Shown here: positions 23,001-33,359 of the stretch, piece by piece
Numbering within the stretch: position 1 is the stretch's first letter
How the letters are laid out: each line of letters opens with the position of its first letter
Assembly (NCBI GenBank): GCA_017311315.1
Contig: CM029654.1
Coordinates: forward strand, 6,889,382 to 6,953,381
Length of the DNA stretch: 64,000 bases
Origin: Dendrocalamus latiflorus
Lineage: Eukaryota > Streptophyta > Magnoliopsida > Poales > Poaceae
Reading direction: 5' to 3'
Notes under the pieces: generated by a model
The model's database searches: none
The model's input: only the letters and a program-made list of their open reading frames with translations
Told to the model about the DNA's origin: nothing
Position numbers and translations under genes: made by a program

Positions 23001-26000
23001 TTAAATAATATTAATAATTGGGGACTTAAATAATATTAATAATTGGGGACTTGTTTTGCTGGAGGAGATGGGATGCCTTTTCAGTTTTCAGTTCTTGAGT
23101 CATTAGCTTCAGCCTTCAATACATGTTACATGTAAAAAATTCTAAATAATATTGTAATAATATTAATAATTGGGGGCTTGTTTTGCTGGAGGAGGTGTGA
23201 TGCCTTCTCAGTTTTCAGTTCTTGGGTTATTAGCTTCAGCCTTCAATACATGTTACATGTCAAAAATTGTAAACAATATTGTAATATTATGCATGATACA
23301 TAAGATTCTTACTGTGTTACTTGTTCAACTTCAATGACACCTTCCTTTTTGCAGTTCCTTTAAATGCCAGATTGCCCACTGGAGACAAGGTCATAAAGAC
23401 GAATGCCATCCACCAAGTTCTAATGCTAGGCCAGATAATGGAGCTGAAGTTTCTGTTGCAAAGGAAGGAAACGTTGAACAAGGAAGAACTTCTGAAGAAA
23501 ATGCAGTGGCTGGTGTAGAACCGGTGGTTGAAATCAAAATACCAGTTGCTGTTAGGTCTGAAGCTTCTGGCGGAAATCATATTGTGAAGAGTTTAAATGA
23601 TAAAAGCAAAGATATGCGTTTAGAAGTGGTATCTGCTACCTCTGAGGTTCCTGAAAGTGGCCATTCCAGCTGTGAGGTCAAACTTCCTCAAAATACTGTG
23701 CAAGTAGCATCTTTTGACAGTAGAAAGGCAGAATCAAATATCAAACTTACAAATTTAGTTGAAAATGGTTCTTACACGAAGGATTTAGAGGAGGTGGTGG
23801 TGTGTAAATCTCAAGCTTCTGCACTGAAAATAAGTGGCCGTAGCAGTTTTATCAATGAAGAACCGTTAGTTCATTCCAAGGAACTTCATAAAGCTCAGGA
23901 TGCTGATGTTAGTGAGGATTGCTCTCAGACTAGTCATAATAGAGAATCTGCAGATAAGAACAGTTCTCAAGCTGCAGCAACTGTTGTCCTGGAACCCAAA
24001 AGTTCTAGGACTTCTCTCCGTGTGGAAGTTGAACAGTCCAAAACAAAAGCTGCTGGTACAGACAGCATCAAAAGCTCAAAATTTGTGCCATCCGTCTTAA
24101 CTGTTGATAGAGTTGCTGCCATTCATGGTAGCCATTCTGTAACTTCTAATCCATCAAAAAAGGCTGATGATCTTTCTGAAAGGAATGCGAAACTATCAGA
24201 CAGAACAGGTTCAACAGCGAATAGCCTTGCAACATCTCTGAAGAAAATTGTCAGGCAGCAAACGGCACCAAAAATTGTGAGGCATTATCCATCCGAATTG
24301 GTAAAAAAACTGAATAGCTCTGGTTAGTTAGTTTATTTTTATCACTTTTATTTGCTAATATTTGTTTTTTTTTCAGTCACTTTTTCCATATGAACTTTTC
24401 ATCAAGCTCTACGACAAGGTCGAATTGTGCCCTTTTGGTCTTCATAACCTTGGCAATAGGTAAACACTGAATTATTTCTGAAAAGTAACATATTGGAATG
24501 TAAACGCTGAATTATTTCTGGAAAGTAACATATTGGAAAGTAAACACTGAATTATTTCTGTCAAGTTTATCTCATTCTTTTTTTGTTTGGGCATTTCTAA
24601 GTTCTAACATTCTAATCTGTTTGCATTCCACTTCCATTGGAGTCTTTCTGGGATATGAGTAAGTCTTACTTTGTTCCCTCATAGGGTTAGTCATTGATTT
24701 TTTGACACTTGACACAACCGAATAACCTGTTAGTCAAGATGGATTGGTTTTGCTCTCACAAATATAGATGAAAAAAGGACAAATATGTGTCAGCTTGATT
24801 GGTCCGGCGTGCCCTGAAATATTCAGTGTTGATGGCTCCACTTTACTTCATACAGCCAATTTGTGCTCATTGTACTATGCACAACATGCAGACCTAAATG
24901 GGCATACTGTACCATTTTTCATTTCTCCGTACAATCTAATTCCGAATGTCTTTTTGCTCACGTTCCTACTGTTATTTCACAATGGTTGGACTTCGAGTGT
25001 TGTATGACAAGATTATTGTGTTGCTCTGCATATTTGTTTTTTTTCCTGCTGTCCAATTTGTTGGTGACTTACTGTTATGTAGCACTTTATGATAAGTGAT
25101 ATGTTTTGGCAGGAATTGAGATATTTGAATCCGTTGTTCTGTGTTTGCCCTGTCTGACATGTTTTTTCTTTTGCAGTTGCTATGCAAATGCTGTTCTGCA
25201 GTGCTTGATGTTTACTCGACCTCTTACAACATATCTTTTAGAAGGGCTTCATTCAAAAAATTGTAACTTTCCAATACTGTGTTATGGCATTTTTTCTCCA
25301 TAATGCACTTCTTTGAGTAATTATTTAATCTCACTTTTTCTAGGTTCCAAAAAGGAATGGTGCTTCATGTGTGAATTTGAAGAACTCATTGTGAAGGGCA
25401 AACAGGGCAAGGCTGCTTTGTCACCAACTGGGATACTCTCTCATTTAAGCGTCATTGGAAGTAGCTTTGGTCCTGGTAAACAAGAAGATGCTCATGAATT
25501 CCTTAGGTAAGACAACATTCATTGTTTATATTTTTGTTGGTTATTTACAGTTGACACTTTAAGAAGCTTAAGCATGAGTATACACAGAACTGACAGAAGC
25601 TATGAATAGTTAAGTGTCAAAACATGGAATATAGAGGTTTTCACAATGATTTAACCCTTAATTTGAATTTGCCTGATGCTATACCTTTTAAGTGGTCAAT
25701 TATGATGTGTGGGTGGAAGGAAAAAGTGTCCTCCTGGTCTGCTTAACACTTTCCTTTTACTAGTGGTGGATGAGCTCTTTTGCAATCATTGATTATTTAT
25801 GTCTTTCTATTAGGGCTGAATTTGTAACACAACAGTGCAACATTATTTGATTAGTGTGTCCAAATTTTGTTCAACTGTACAACTAGTCAACTACTACAAT
25901 TTTTCATTTGATTTTTATTTTCCTGTTAAACTGAAGGTTAGTTGAAGGAATCGTGCAGTATAGTTGTTTGGAATTCATTGTCCCAACTGGTTGCTGATTG

Positions 26001-28991
26001 CCATTCTTATCAATGAAATGCTCTGAATAGTGTATTTTTTTCGAAGATTCTGAATAGTGAATATTAATAGAAAACCTGATAGAGCAATAACCTATCAATA
26101 ATTTATTTAGGTATGTATTGATGTTGCAAATGACCATATCTTAAGTGAAAAACTTAATTAATTTTAGTCAACTCATCTTTTTCCAAGAGCAATGTATCAT
26201 GGGACCACACTACCTGATATGTTTACAGGTACATCATTGATGCTATGCAATCTGTATGCATGAAGGAAGCCAGAAAAAGTGGTGCTCATCGTTTAGCTGA
26301 AGAAACAACACTTATGCAATTAATATTTGGGGGCTATCTGCGATCTAAGGTTCTCTTCACAGAACATCTTAAATATCTGTTTTTTTCCTATATATTCAGT
26401 TACCAGAGACCAGTTATCTAGTGAATTAACCTTTTACATTCCTATTGATTGTTCCACCTTTCTTCCTCTTTCTTTTATAGATAAAATGTGCAAGGTGTCA
26501 TGTTAGTTCCGAGCAATATGAGAGAATGTTGGATCTTACTGTTGAAATAGACGGCGACATCAATTCACTCGAAGAAGCACTTCAGCGGTTTACATCTACA
26601 GAAGTCTTGGATGGTGATAATAGATATCAATGCAGCAGGTTGTATTACTTTGTTGATCTTTAAGCTTTCTGCACTTGCTCAAGCTGTGCCCTTTAGTGTT
26701 CGTTACATTGCTTGTGTTTTATCCCCAGACCAGTCCTTGAGCTGTCACTGAAATTTTAGTAAACTAAGAACTTCAATTATAGAATTGTCATACAATTTTA
26801 AAAGGAATTATAGGCATCCACACCTCTTAGATCACCTTCACTTGCTGAGAATTAGGGGTTGATAATATTTTCGTCATATCATTTAATCGGGATTTTTAAG
26901 GGGAAATGAAAACATTGCCTTACAATCTGAATTCACCAAAGTAAAATGGAATGGAAGGAAAAAAATGATAGGTATGTTCTAGTTTTTGTGAAACTGGCCA
27001 AAAGTAAGCACGAAGAAACAAATTTGAATAGTAAGATAATCAAGTGACATGAGAATACCAGTATTAATTTGTACTGTAGGCATGTTATTAATGTTTTCTG
27101 CGAAAAATGGTGGTTGGGTGATTTTATGCCTCGTTCTATGCTGTTTATTTCTACTATGACTACCTAAGATGACTCCTAACTCTACTCTGTATTCTGTAAT
27201 GTCAGATGCAAATCCTATGAGCGTGCTAAAAAGAAGTTGACAATATCAGAAGCACCAAATGTCCTGACTATTGCATTGAAAAGATATCAGGTACCACCCA
27301 GAGGACTAAGTTATTTACTTTCCCTATGAACTGTCATAGCAAAAGAGGGCTACACGCTGAGGGCACTTGTCTAGCCCTCTTTTGTGATGAAAAATGCTGA
27401 CATCAATGTAATGTTGTTAATTTTTTCTGGAGTTCATAGTTGTATGTGTGTTAATTTGGATTAATTTCAATAAGCCTTGAAATTTTGTGTAGAAATCCAC
27501 TAATCACCCCCCCCCCCCCCCCCCTATTTGTGCAGTCTGGCAGTTTTGGGAAGATCAGCAAAGCCATCAGATTCCCAGAGACCCTGAACTTGTCTTCCTA
27601 CATGAGCACAACTGATGACAATTTCCCTGTTTACAGCCTATATGCAGTGCTTGTCCATCATGATGTTATGAATGCTGCCTTTTCTGGTCATTATGTATGT
27701 TATGTCAAGGATACATATGGGAAGTGGTACAAGACAGATGACAGTCAGGTGTACTTACTCTTTCTGGACATCTCAAGGCGCATATGCCTGGCCATTGTGT
27801 GTTAAAAAGTCATCTTTCGGAAAGCTGATTATATGTCAATACCTTGATCTTTTTGGTGACCCTGTTTCGAAATTTAGTATTTTTGCAATCTTAAATGGGC
27901 TATAAACCTTGTTGGAATAGCAATCAAACTATGCATCTTATTGGAATAGTGCGCATAATCAATATGCTTGCAACAGAATAGTAAACAGATTTAAATGACT
28001 TCAACAATCACTGCATTGGTGTTCCTCTGGCACGAAAGCTACCTGCCCTGGGGTATCATCAACAAGAATCAGTTGTGGTAATCTTCTATTCTAAATGGCT
28101 GGTCTTTGCTGTGTGCAGGTCAAACCTGTATCTCTGGAAAATGTCTTGTCAAAGTGTGCGTACATGCTACTCTATGCAAGGTAATTACCAGAATTCTCTT
28201 ATTTGAATAGATACTAGCAATTATCCTGTGTGTTCCTGTCAGGATTTTTATCAGGACATTCTAAATCCTGCATTAACTATATCAGGTGTTCACCGAGGGC
28301 TCCTAGCTCTGTGAGAGAAGCGATGATGGCTCTAGACTCGGCACGTGCAAAGAAGGCCAAGCAGAAGCTAAATTCGGGACGGACAGCATTGCAAGGAGGT
28401 TCCTTGAAGAGACACCAAGGCGGCCAGTTGCATACAGATCACATGGCAGATGACCTCACCCGAACATTTGACGGATTTGGAGATGCACCATATGCACCGG
28501 CAGAATCTCCAAGTCCAAGTGAGAGTTCATCGCTGTTCAGCAACTCCGATGCCGGGACCCACAGCACTGAGAGCACAGATAGCAGCGAAAGCACAAGGAA
28601 TTCGACCAGCACCGATGAGTACGAACAATACTTATTTGGGATCTCAGATAACATGTACCCGGGAGGCCCTATGGTAGCACACGAGGAAAACGACAGTATG
28701 ACCTATTCCCTGTCGAGGTCTAGCTTGGGTACCAGCTCATCGGGTCGGGAGGTGGATCAGGCAGGTAGTGTTGAGAGGCTTGTTGAGCACAGGTCTCAGG
28801 GTACCAGATGGGGTTGGGTTGAGGGGGATGAAAACTCGTCCTTGTATACTGAGCGAAGCAAGCAACACTTTAGTAAGTTAACAGAACAACCTAGGCAGTT
28901 AGATCGGACTGGGCATGATCCTGGAGAAGCCAGGGGAAATGTTTTATTGAGAAGACCGGCGAGGGAAAGGACAGCCCAAACATTTTATTGA
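19714..28991 (+). CDS. MYND-type ubiquitin carboxyl-terminal hydrolase (UBP15/16-like)
   Basis: A cysteine deubiquitinase of the USP/C19 family, cleaving ubiquitin from proteins. Exons that join in one frame: 19714-20105, 23355-24300, 24377-24459, 25177-25262, 25344-25506, 26229-26349, 26481-26638, 27206-27290, 27536-27748, 28119-28180, 28286-28991 (3015 nt, 1004 residues); every intron is GT-AG. Residues 10-28 form a hydrophobic, probably membrane-spanning segment. A complete MYND zinc finger spans C111, C114, C122, C125, C131, C135, H144, C148. The Cys box GLHNLGNSCYANAVLQCL puts the nucleophile at C475, with its codon at the start of exon 4. The QEDAHEF box follows, then two CxxC pairs of the USP finger. 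The His box is SGHYVCYVKD (H730), with Asp746/747 after it. The C-terminal 240 residues are Ser-rich. This architecture and size match plant UBP15-19, UBP16 being closest in length. It looks functional. Start chosen by Kozak context and the N-terminal membrane segment. Confidence 0.92.
21239..21465. mobile_element. MITE, GGGCCTGTTC family (copy 2) in intron 1
   Basis: The ends AAGGCCCTGTTCTTAAGTGG and, reversed, TAAGGGCCTGTTCTTTTTGT are inverted repeats that go on through GCCTTTTGGCT. Interior blocks CTAGTTAATTGTAGCACATA and CGACTTCATTTATATCGG match the copy at 12084-12330 in reverse. No TSD could be assigned with confidence. Confidence 0.6.
21869..22666 (+). mobile_element. Truncated Ty3/gypsy remnant in intron 1
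   Basis: A partial 5' LTR (about 21869-21992, ending CCACAACA) is followed by TTTGGTGTTAGAGC, a decayed initiator-Met primer site. A gag N-terminal fragment (about 22026-22260) has the words FDGKDLQPWLNRFEQFL and WLASHHLTENAALWY, typical of chromovirus-type gag. A 3' LTR runs 22282-22666, beginning TGTAGTGATG and ending CCACAACG. LTR ends share GGATCTGTACCCAACCA. The element lost the start of its 5' LTR and all pol. Lying in an intron in sense orientation, it could supply cryptic splice or poly(A) sites. Confidence 0.75.
22282..22666 (+). repeat. 3' LTR of the intronic Gypsy remnant
   Basis: This 385-bp LTR starts TGTAGTGATGCTACA and ends in ACCACAACG (expected CA). Its last part repeats the partial 5' LTR ending at 21992. 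The AT-rich first half contains repeated TTAGGGAT.AG.TTTCTT words. Confidence 0.65.
23000..23286 (+). repeat. 128-bp tandem duplication near the intron 1 acceptor
   Basis: Two diverged units of about 128 bp start near 23041 and 23169 (AATTGGGG.CTTGTTTTGC, then TCAGTTTTCAGTTCTTG, ATTAGCTTCAGCCTTCAATA and CATGTTACATGT). Just before them a 24-bp piece, ACTTAAATAATATTAATAATT, is itself doubled. The block ends about 70 bp before the exon 2 acceptor, so it may duplicate branch-point-like sequence. Confidence 0.8.
24460..24565 (+). repeat. 40-bp triplication directly after the exon 3 donor
   Basis: Units begin at 24460, 24500 and 24540, each GTAAAC.CTGAATTATTTCT followed by a GAAAGTAACATATTGGAA-like half. 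The first unit starts exactly at the 5' splice site (AATAG before GTAAAC), so the donor core is present three times. Use of the second or third donor would add 40 or 80 nt and meets a TAA at once (AAT AGG TAA). Confidence 0.9.
27507..27524 (+). repeat. C18 tract before the exon 9 acceptor
   Basis: Eighteen consecutive C followed by TATTTGTGCAG form the polypyrimidine tract of intron 8's acceptor (exon 9 starts 27536). An all-C tract is unusual for a plant intron, which normally uses U-rich sequence, and is prone to length change. Confidence 0.85.
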
Positions 28992-29251
28992 TATGGAGGG
29001 TTTGGGTTGCAGAGAAATAATAATGTAGCATGTATTATTATCTCGTTGCAATGAAAAAAGAAAAGAAAAGAAGAAAAGGGAGCAGTTAGTAAAAATGTAG
29101 AAATTTCAGCTAGTACGTGCCCCTCTGTTTTTTCTCTTTGAATCATCTTGGCAGATGCTTCTCCGATAAGGGCCAGACGAGCTGCTCGTCTTTGGCAGTG
29201 GCTCATAGTGCTGGATATTTCGCTGTGGATTGGTGCTTAGTTGCTTACGTT
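28992..29251 (+). terminator. 3' UTR and likely polyadenylation region of the protease gene
   Basis: After the TGA, the sequence holds AATAATAATGTAGCATGTATT (first 20 bases AATAATAATGTAGCATGTAT) near 29017, a plausible near-upstream and far-upstream element set, then an A/G-rich stretch near 29052-29080. No exact cleavage site can be stated. Confidence 0.4.
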
Positions 29252-29545
29252 TAGGGCGGCATTCATATTGGCTGCTGATAATGGTTTTTAGCTAAAAATA
29301 AATATTATTGGTTAAAAAAATGGTTTTTAGGAGGGTATGAGCGGTCGGAAAAGTGAATGAGAGATGTGTGCACGAGATAGGAGCGAGAGGAGTGGGGTGT
29401 GTGATACGTCTGTGATCATCTGTCTTTTCTTCCAAATGAGACGGGAGCAAGGGAAATGAAAAAGCTATTTCAAGAAGTTAGATATTTATATTATTTTTTG
29501 ACTTTCTCAAACAAAAGCTAAAAGCGTAAATCAAAAGCCTCTAGA
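29252..29545 (+). mobile_element. MITE related to the 16993 Tourist-like copy
   Basis: It begins TTAGGGCGGCATTCATATTGGCTGC and carries the family blocks GGTTTTTAGCTAAAAATA, GAGAGATGTGTGCACGA, ATTTCAAGAAGTTAGATATT and TTTATATTATT. The left end fits TTA plus GGG; the right terminus is lost or altered (AAAGCTAAAAGCGTAAATC). It lies some 260 bp after the protease stop codon. Confidence 0.5.
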
Positions 29546-29622
29546 TTTGACAAATCATAAATTGCCACTTGACGATGTGTTGTAGTTTACACTCGAGTAC
29601 TCCATAAAATTCACCCTTGTAG

Positions 29623-30109
29623 GAAGCGTGGTTATTTTTGGCCCCCCATGGCAGAGAAATTCCTCCGTTGGCCCTCTTGCACGATGGCCGACTGCACGAA
29701 GCATGGGACGTGGCCCACGCGCGCGCCATGTCCTTCTGGCACGGTCACGTACCGTGTGAGCGCCTGGCATGGTACTCGGCCGCGCGAGGTGCCTCTCTTG
29801 CGCAGTTGAAGCGTCATAGTCGAAGTTCCCTGGTCGAAGCGTCGTGGTCGAAGTGCCATGGTCAAAATGCCATGGTTGAAGCGTTATGATCAAAGCGTCA
29901 TGGTCGAAGTGCCGTGGTCGAAGCGTTGTGGTCAAAGCAGTTGAGGCATCTCGCGCGGCTGGGAGCCACGCCAGGTGCTGGCACACCCGGGGGCCGCGCC
30001 ACGTGCTTCGTGCGATCGGTGGCAGGGTGAGGGGCCTAAATGGGGAATTTCACTGGGGAGGCAAAGAGGGAATTTCTCTGCCACAGGGGGCCAAAAATAA
30101 CTAAATCTC
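29623..30109. mobile_element. Mutator-like MITE, 487 bp, with GTCGAAG repeats inside
   Basis: The inverted ends share GTTATTTTTGGCCCCC and TGGCAGAGAAATTCC over about 40 bp. The exact 9-bp duplication CCCTTGTAG flanks it at 29614-29622 and 30110-30118, the target size of Mutator-like elements. Its centre (about 29810-29945) is a short minisatellite of GCGTCATGGTCGAAGTGCC-like units. The same GTGGTCGAAG motif makes up the large array at 44690-47560. No transposase. Confidence 0.75.
29810..29945. repeat. Short GTGGTCGAAG minisatellite
   Basis: About eight imperfect units of 14-18 bp on the pattern GTCGAAGCGTCGTGG / GTCGAAGTGCCATGG. Word-level identity to the big array at 44690-47560 suggests common descent. 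Confidence 0.75.
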
Positions 30110-30119
30110 CCCTTGTAGT

Positions 30120-30428
30120 AGGGGAGGTACAAGTTGCCACTTGCCGTAGGGGAAAAGTAGGTATCATAGGCTGGTGCTTGTGAACTGTGCATACCGAGCT
30201 TATCGTAGGTATCATAAGTTTTTTTTTTCAAATTTAGCTTTTAGACATTCATTTTATCTAGCCCCTTTCTTAAACCTACAGAGCTCAGCAGATACCTGCC
30301 TAGCTCGGTGCTGCTGAGCTTCCCTAGCTTAGCCACCCCTCTATGGTAGCAAGTGATGCACAACGCCAACATTCAATGCCGTTGATTAATGCTAATTAAA
30401 TACCTTCACCTATACCCATTCAACCTGC
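30120..30428. other. Intergenic, no gene seen
   Basis: AT-rich with short AGCTCGG..GCTGAGCT words near 30290-30335 that could fold. No ORF with a domain. Confidence 0.4.
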
Positions 30429-30622
30429 TGGGCCAAGAGGCCTATAGAGCATGTGAAAAGGCACCTCACCCTCAGCATAGTAGGCCACTGTGAGGGGCTA
30501 TTATTGTAATCAGGACTTATGGCTATGTATATATATAATCTTGAGAAAGGAGAGAGACAACACATTTTCATACACTCACTCTACTAGTCCCCCTATTCAC
30601 CATTTGGTCTGTAGACACAACA
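30429..30622 (+). repeat. 5' LTR (partial or short) of the Gypsy element
   Basis: Paired with 41427-41606 by CATAGTAGGC, TATTATTGTAATCAGG, CTTGAGAAAGGAGAGAGACA and ACTCACTCTACTAGTCCC. It ends ACACAACA just before the primer site. Its left border is inferred from where similarity fades. Confidence 0.6.
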
Positions 30623-30623
30623 G

Positions 30624-30645
30624 TTGGCGTCGTCCGTGGGGACGA
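30624..30645 (+). other. Primer-binding-site candidate
   Basis: TTGGCGTCGTCCGTGGGGAC lies one base after the LTR end. The TGGCG...GTGGGGA pattern is the one seen after the 5' LTR of many grass Gypsy elements. I do not assign the tRNA. Confidence 0.6.
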
Positions 30646-30673
30646 CGAGTAAGCTACGAGTTTGGGAGAAGGA

Positions 30674-31256
30674 ATGGCGCCTAAGAAACCAATGGCGATA
30701 ACCAAGCAAAAGAGAAGTACGACGACAGCAACCGTTGAGGCTTGCACACAAGGGACAGTGGTCCAAGGCCCTCCACCCCCATGGCAGCGATGCCCTAGCG
30801 CCACGGGTGGCGAGCGGCCAGCGCAAACGTGAGGAGCTAGCTCCAGCGCTCACGCCGGCATGACCGTCCATGACACCGCCCATGCCGGCACATCCGTCGA
30901 CCCCGACGCCCACGCCAGCACATCTGTCGACCCCGACGCCCGCACCAGCACGTCTGTCGACCCCGACGCCCATGCTGGCACGTCTGTTGACCCTAAAGCC
31001 TGCGCTGGCACGTCTGTCGACTTCAACGCTCGCGCTGGCCCTATTGTTAACTGCCATGCTTACCGCACCAACATGCCTAGCGACTCTAGCGCCCAAACCA
31101 TCATCGCTAACAACCTCGCCGCACATGCCTCCACGCCAGCAAACCCCACTGCTCGTGCGGTGAAGGGCACTCTGGTGGCAGCCCTCGGAACACTACAACA
31201 TGAGCTAGCAGACCTCCGGAGCGCCATGCAGAAGATGCAAGAGGCTTGAGTCAACA
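30674..31256 (+). pseudogene. Gypsy gag N-terminal region with a 10-residue repeat
   Basis: A start codon at 30674 opens a basic leader that soon meets a stop. From about 30860 the frame reads a tandem 30-bp repeat giving TSVDPDAHAS-type decapeptides (five to six units, 30870-31045). Alternative frames across it are also open because the unit is a multiple of three. Such repeat-bearing N-termini are seen in Gypsy gag proteins; no function can be assigned. Confidence 0.5.
30870..31045 (+). repeat. 30-bp tandem repeat in gag leader
   Basis: Units such as GTCGACCCCGACGCCCACGC followed by CAGCACATCT recur about every 30 bp, with divergence increasing to the right. Confidence 0.8.
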
Positions 31257-31405
31257 AACACCTACGATAGTGGTCGCAAAGTCACTGTCAAAAGGGCGGA
31301 AAGCCACGAAGCCCCTAACACCACCCGCAATATACTTTGGCGCGTGGACCCAAAGTCCCCTCTATTCGCTGGCCTGTAGTAATCCGCGTGGCCAAAAGAT
31401 TTCAA

Positions 31406-31930
31406 GATGCCCACGGTCGAACTGTACAAGGGCGACATGGACCCTCGAGAGTTCGTACGTGTCTATGAGACGGCCATCGAAGCAGCCGGGGGGGGGGGTG
31501 ACGACTCGACAAAGGCGAAGGGATTGCCGCTCACCCTTCAAGGGATAGCATTCTCCTGATTCTTCACCATCGCACCGAACTCCATATATGCATGGGATCA
31601 AATCTGGGACCGCTTATACAACAACTTCCAAGGAAACAACGTCGAGCGGGTGGATGCAGGCCATCAAGCAGAAGCCTTCGGAGAAGCTTCAGGCATATTT
31701 CAAGTACTTCGCCAAAGTTTTCTGCCAAGTCAAGGATGTAAATGAGACAACCATCATCAACGCAGCAATACGTGGTCTTCGTTCGGGGCCATTGGCTGAG
31801 TATAACATGCACAAGCGCATAAAAATGATCGCAAAACTCTTCGACAAGATGGAGAAGTATGCAAGGGGTGGAAGAAGATGTGCAGCGACACCAGGGCGAT
31901 GCTTCCGATTAAAAGCAAACACATGATCCT
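31406..31930 (+). pseudogene. Gypsy gag capsid domain, broken
   Basis: Retrotrans_gag-type words: MPTVELYKGDMDPREFVRVY at the start, then LYNNFQG, and after a frameshift near 31645 KQKPSEKLQAYFKYFAKVF and VNETTIINAAIRGL. An in-frame TGA lies near 31557 and a run of nine or ten G near 31489 is a likely frameshift-prone site. This domain would form the capsid shell of the element's particles; it is not translatable as it stands. Confidence 0.7.
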
Positions 31931-32566
31931 TTGAAGGATGGCTCTGGCCGTAAGTAGCGGAAGGGCCAATGGCCCAAGTACATCCTCAACATCGAGGGGG
32001 ACAAAGACGACAACAACACTTCGGCCAGCCAGGGGCGTGGCCATAGAGGCCACTATCGTGGAAGAGGATGGGCCTGAGATGGAGGATAGGCCCACGATGA
32101 CGGAGGACGGTCCTGCGATGACGGAGGATGGAGCCATGACAACGGACAGCAACAGGGGCTCCGGTGTGAGGTACACAGCCGAGGCGAACACCTCACTCGG
32201 CATTACTTGACCATCACAGCGCTTCATGAAAACATCGTAGAGACAGAGCCCTCGAGGCAAAAGCGCTGGTGGTGGCACACGTGTAGCAGCCCCCTGAGGG
32301 CCCGCAAGTCCAATCTGCCCCACCACTTTATGCATATAGGCCCTTGACGGTGGATCAAACCAAGTCATTAATGTCATCACAGGCGGTTTTTCATTAGAAT
32401 TCTCATCCAAAAGACAGTGGAAGGCCTACACCCATCGGCTACAGCATGTCACAGCATATCCCACCCAAATGCCCCCAAGCTGGGCACAGGTTGACAACAC
32501 TTTCACGATGGCCAATGTGGCGGTGGTAGACTTTCCTCACCAGGATCCCTTGGTAGTGCAAACCAG

Positions 32567-33030
32567 TATCCCTTGGCTAAAATGCTGCAGAACAGGGAGT
32601 CTACAAGCCACATCAGCAAGTGGGCAACCGAGCTTGCGCCCTTCTCCCTAATGTACACCTTCCGCATGGAGATTAAATTGCAAATTCTCACAGACTTCGT
32701 TGCAGAGTGGACCCCATCAGCCCAACTGCACACTCAGGTACCCCCTGAGCTGGTGTAGAGTCTTCATACCGACGGAGCTTATGGTGCCGCTGGGGCGGGT
32801 ATCGGAGTGGTCATCACAACACCCGAAGGGTGTCGCCTGTACTACTCTGCATGGCTTGATTTCCCAGAGACAAACAACATAATTGAATACGAGGCCCTCC
32901 TTTTCAGGCTCGACAAGCTCAAGGCCCTTAGTGCATGGAGGGTGTTGGTGCATACCGACTCACGCCTGCTCGCGGAACATGTTGATAAGTCCTACAAACC
33001 AAAGATCCTAACCTTGCTAAGTATCTAGCC
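32567..33030 (+). pseudogene. RNase H domain of the Gypsy pol, broken
   Basis: The RT-to-RNase H linker shows as SHISKWATELAPF and LTDFVAEWTP, followed after a stop (about 32757) by RNase H words LHTDGAYGAAGAGIGVVI, NNIIEYEALLF and VHTDSRLLAEHV. The catalytic acidic residues D (TDGA), E (EYEAL) and D (TDSR) are all visible. The reverse transcriptase that should precede it is absent. Degrades the RNA strand of RNA:DNA hybrids in intact elements. Confidence 0.75.
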
Positions 33031-33359
33031 ATTGTCAGAGCAAGGGAGCACCACTTCTTGGGCATCACGGTCAAGGCTATCCTACGGGCTGACAATGAGA
33101 AGGCTAATGCCCTCTCCAAGGTGCGAGTCAGTGACTCTAGCCACCGGTGGGGGCGTTTGTTGAGACCCTCACCATCGCAGCCATCTCATGGGACCAGTGT
33201 TACCCCGCTCTCGTCCACCAAATTGCCAATAAAGGAGACTGGAGGGAGCCTATCCTTGCGTTCCTGCAAGGAACGACCGAACCAGATGACCCCCATGAGC
33301 TGCGGTGGTTGCAGCAACACACGAGGACCTTTGACGTGCTTGATGGTATACTTTATAAG

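Larger units (their letters stand above)
20106..23354 (+). other. Intron 1 of the protease gene, transposon-loaded
   Basis: This 3.25-kb intron splits the MYND finger between Tyr130 and Cys131; the Cys codon is formed across the junction (TG then T). It contains a MITE (21239-21465), a truncated Gypsy element (about 21869-22666) and a 128-bp tandem duplication (23000-23286) close to the acceptor. All other introns are under about 1 kb. Confidence 0.85.

Noticed and set aside
29638..30231. ORFs with SKCHGQNAMVEAL-like repeats
   Set aside because: Produced by the short minisatellite inside a MITE.
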